A stretch of 64,000 bases of DNA from Ophiocordyceps camponoti-saundersi (nom. inval.) (taxonomy: Eukaryota; Ascomycota; Sordariomycetes; Hypocreales; Ophiocordycipitaceae). Positions 62,765 through 64,000 of this stretch are shown piece by piece. The notes beneath the pieces were generated by a model. The model searched no databases and had not been told where the DNA came from. It was given only the letters and a program-made list of their open reading frames with translations. Location: positions 7,696-71,695 of the forward strand of contig PDHQ01000040.1 in the NCBI GenBank assembly GCA_003339415.1. Direction: 5' to 3'. Every line of letters begins with the position of its first letter. Positions within the stretch are counted from its first letter, which is position 1. Both the position numbers and the translations under genes were made by a program.

Positions 62765-62914
62765 TATGGTGACACAAGGTGGGCACAGGCCATCGGGTGG
62801 GTGCACTGATGTGTGTGTATTATGTGTGTGCTAGGTCTAGGCTAGGATGGCTAGGCTAGGTTGTGTGCCGGTGGGCGAGGTCTAGCGGGGCTGGTCACGT
62901 GAACCCCCTCAACA
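62765..62914 (-). repeat. 5' LTR of the copia element (150 bp)
   Basis: Same length as and apparently identical to 57019-57168. Followed on the plus strand by TTTAT (62915-62919). Confidence 0.93.
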
Positions 62915-62919
62915 TTTAT
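62915..62919. repeat. Target-site duplication TTTAT, right
   Basis: Exact copy of 57014-57018. Confidence 0.88.
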
Positions 62920-64000
62920 GATTACATATATTTTTTCATATTCTATTTCTTTTGTCTCTTATTCGAGGGCAAAAATGGCGAGACGCTGTTTGGGTTGCTG
63001 TATCTGCAAATATGTACGGATATGTACTGCGTGGGTTGTAGGAGATAATACCAGGTTATGCATGTAGAATTGTAGATGGAGGCGAGGGCGAGAGGGACCG
63101 ACGGAGCTGATTGATACATACGTAAATATTTCGAGGGATGGGAGGACGAGCGCCATCTTGTGTATCACCACCATCACACATCGTCACCTACTGAGTCGTT
63201 ATCGTCATGACCATGGTTCCATCCTCGTCATCAACATCATCCTCATCTTGGCAGTCGAGCGGACAAGGGAAAAAGGAAAACAGAAATGACGGTCACATGA
63301 TTATTACCCTTGATCACCCTTGGGCCTTACCCTTACCCTTCCCTTCCCCCCTCCACCACCCCTGTGAAGAGCCCACATCCATCCATCCATCCATACAATC
63401 CACAGTCGATAATCAAGGCGGAATATTTAATTGTTTATTTATTCATTCGGCTGCTTCCGACGCTACTCTCAAGATCAGCAACGTCGCATCAGCGACGCAG
63501 AAAAGAAGAAGAAAGGAAAAAAAAAAAAGAAAGATATTGGACGGCTCAAGCAAAAGCCATGCAGCAAAGGAAGCACCATCTCTCCTCCTCCTCATCATAT
63601 TGGCCGCCTCTGTCTGTCTCTCTCTCGCACTCTCTCTCTTCCCTTACCCGTCACCTCCTTCTCCCCCTTAACTTCCCCCTAGTAGATTAACCGTCTGTCC
63701 AATGAGAAGTGAAAAAAAACGTGACATTGTCTAAGCAACACGGTGTTTCAGAATAAACGTTCACTGTTTATATCCGTACTCTTGCATACACCTCTATACA
63801 TGCATATTTCCGTAGTGCTGCACATGTGTGTGTGTATATATCGTGTTTGCGTTGGCCTCTCAAACGGCATGCCACGCCATGCAACGGCGTCAAGCAAGCA
63901 AGCATGGCACTGGCATAAGCACAGAGCACACCACCACATGTCCGAGCCAAAGCACACAAAAAGGCACGGGAATCTTACCGAGATGATGCTAGAGCAAGAC
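62920..64000. other. Gene-free right end
   Basis: Ordinary-GC DNA with CCAT repeats (63377-63392), CT-rich tracts (63580-63670) and CATG/TGTG runs. Reading frames here are low-complexity; none is recognisable. Confidence 0.55.

Larger units (their letters stand above)
57019..62914 (-). mobile_element. Ty1/copia LTR retrotransposon, structurally complete, coding-dead
   Basis: A 5896-bp element on the minus strand. Two 150-bp LTRs (57019-57168, 62765-62914) look identical by eye, and TTTAT flanks both. Reading from the right: LTR, primer-binding site, gag-like region (62690-61640), protease (near 61480), GAG-pre-integrase (61084-60893), integrase (60640-60347), reverse transcriptase (59640-58960), RNase H (58800-58430), polypurine tract (57177-57169), LTR. 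Integrase before RT is the copia order. Pol has stops mainly at former Trp codons and altered catalytic residues in protease and RT, so it cannot encode its own machinery. Confidence 0.93.

Overview
This is nuclear DNA of a filamentous ascomycete (Pezizomycotina, probably a Sordariomycete; I cannot name the species). The evidence is GC-rich genes with short introns (about 50-140 bp), GTGAGT/GTACGT-type donors and CTGAC-like branch sites. Every recognisable protein is a fungal ortholog. A block of about 15 kb is AT-rich, full of stops and free of ORFs, and its repeat copies differ only by C/T and G/A transitions. That is the hallmark of repeat-induced point mutation (RIP).

Layout. 1-4166: gene-free, low-complexity DNA. 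4167-8378 (-): SAPS-family Sit4/PP6 phosphatase subunit. 9315-11675 (-): G-patch spliceosome-disassembly factor (TFIP11/Ntr1 type). 13202-16015 (+): TOG-domain microtubule polymerase (Stu2/XMAP215 type). 16673-18008 (-): mitochondrial DUF3429/TMEM69-type membrane protein. 19061-28759 (+): the bridge-like lipid-transfer protein Vps13, 3212 residues. 30896-32790 (+): concentrative nucleoside transporter. 33562-35931 (-): DUF2985 membrane protein. 37218-52551: RIP-destroyed nested retrotransposons. 52566-55251 (-): SulP sulfate permease with a STAS domain. 57019-62914 (-): Ty1/copia retrotransposon. 62915-64000: gene-free.

The genes form no pathway cluster. They are housekeeping or membrane-traffic genes in divergent or convergent pairs, separated by spacers rich in homopolymers and in ATGT/ACAT, CTAC and CT repeats.

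The most informative part is the transposon history around the sulfate permease. An outer Ty3/gypsy element (minus strand) sits 14 bp past the permease stop codon. A second, plus-strand Ty3/gypsy chromovirus inserted into it, leaving an exact CTAGT duplication. RIP then turned both into fossils in which zinc knuckle, protease, reverse transcriptase, integrase and chromodomain can still be read. Upstream of the permease lies a copia element with two 150-bp LTRs that look identical, an exact TTTAT duplication, a primer site matching the anticodon arm of initiator tRNA-Met, and a polypurine tract. Its pol nevertheless carries inactivating changes at catalytic residues, so it was probably mobilised in trans. 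No CRISPR, rRNA, convincing tRNA or clearly new defence-type system was found.
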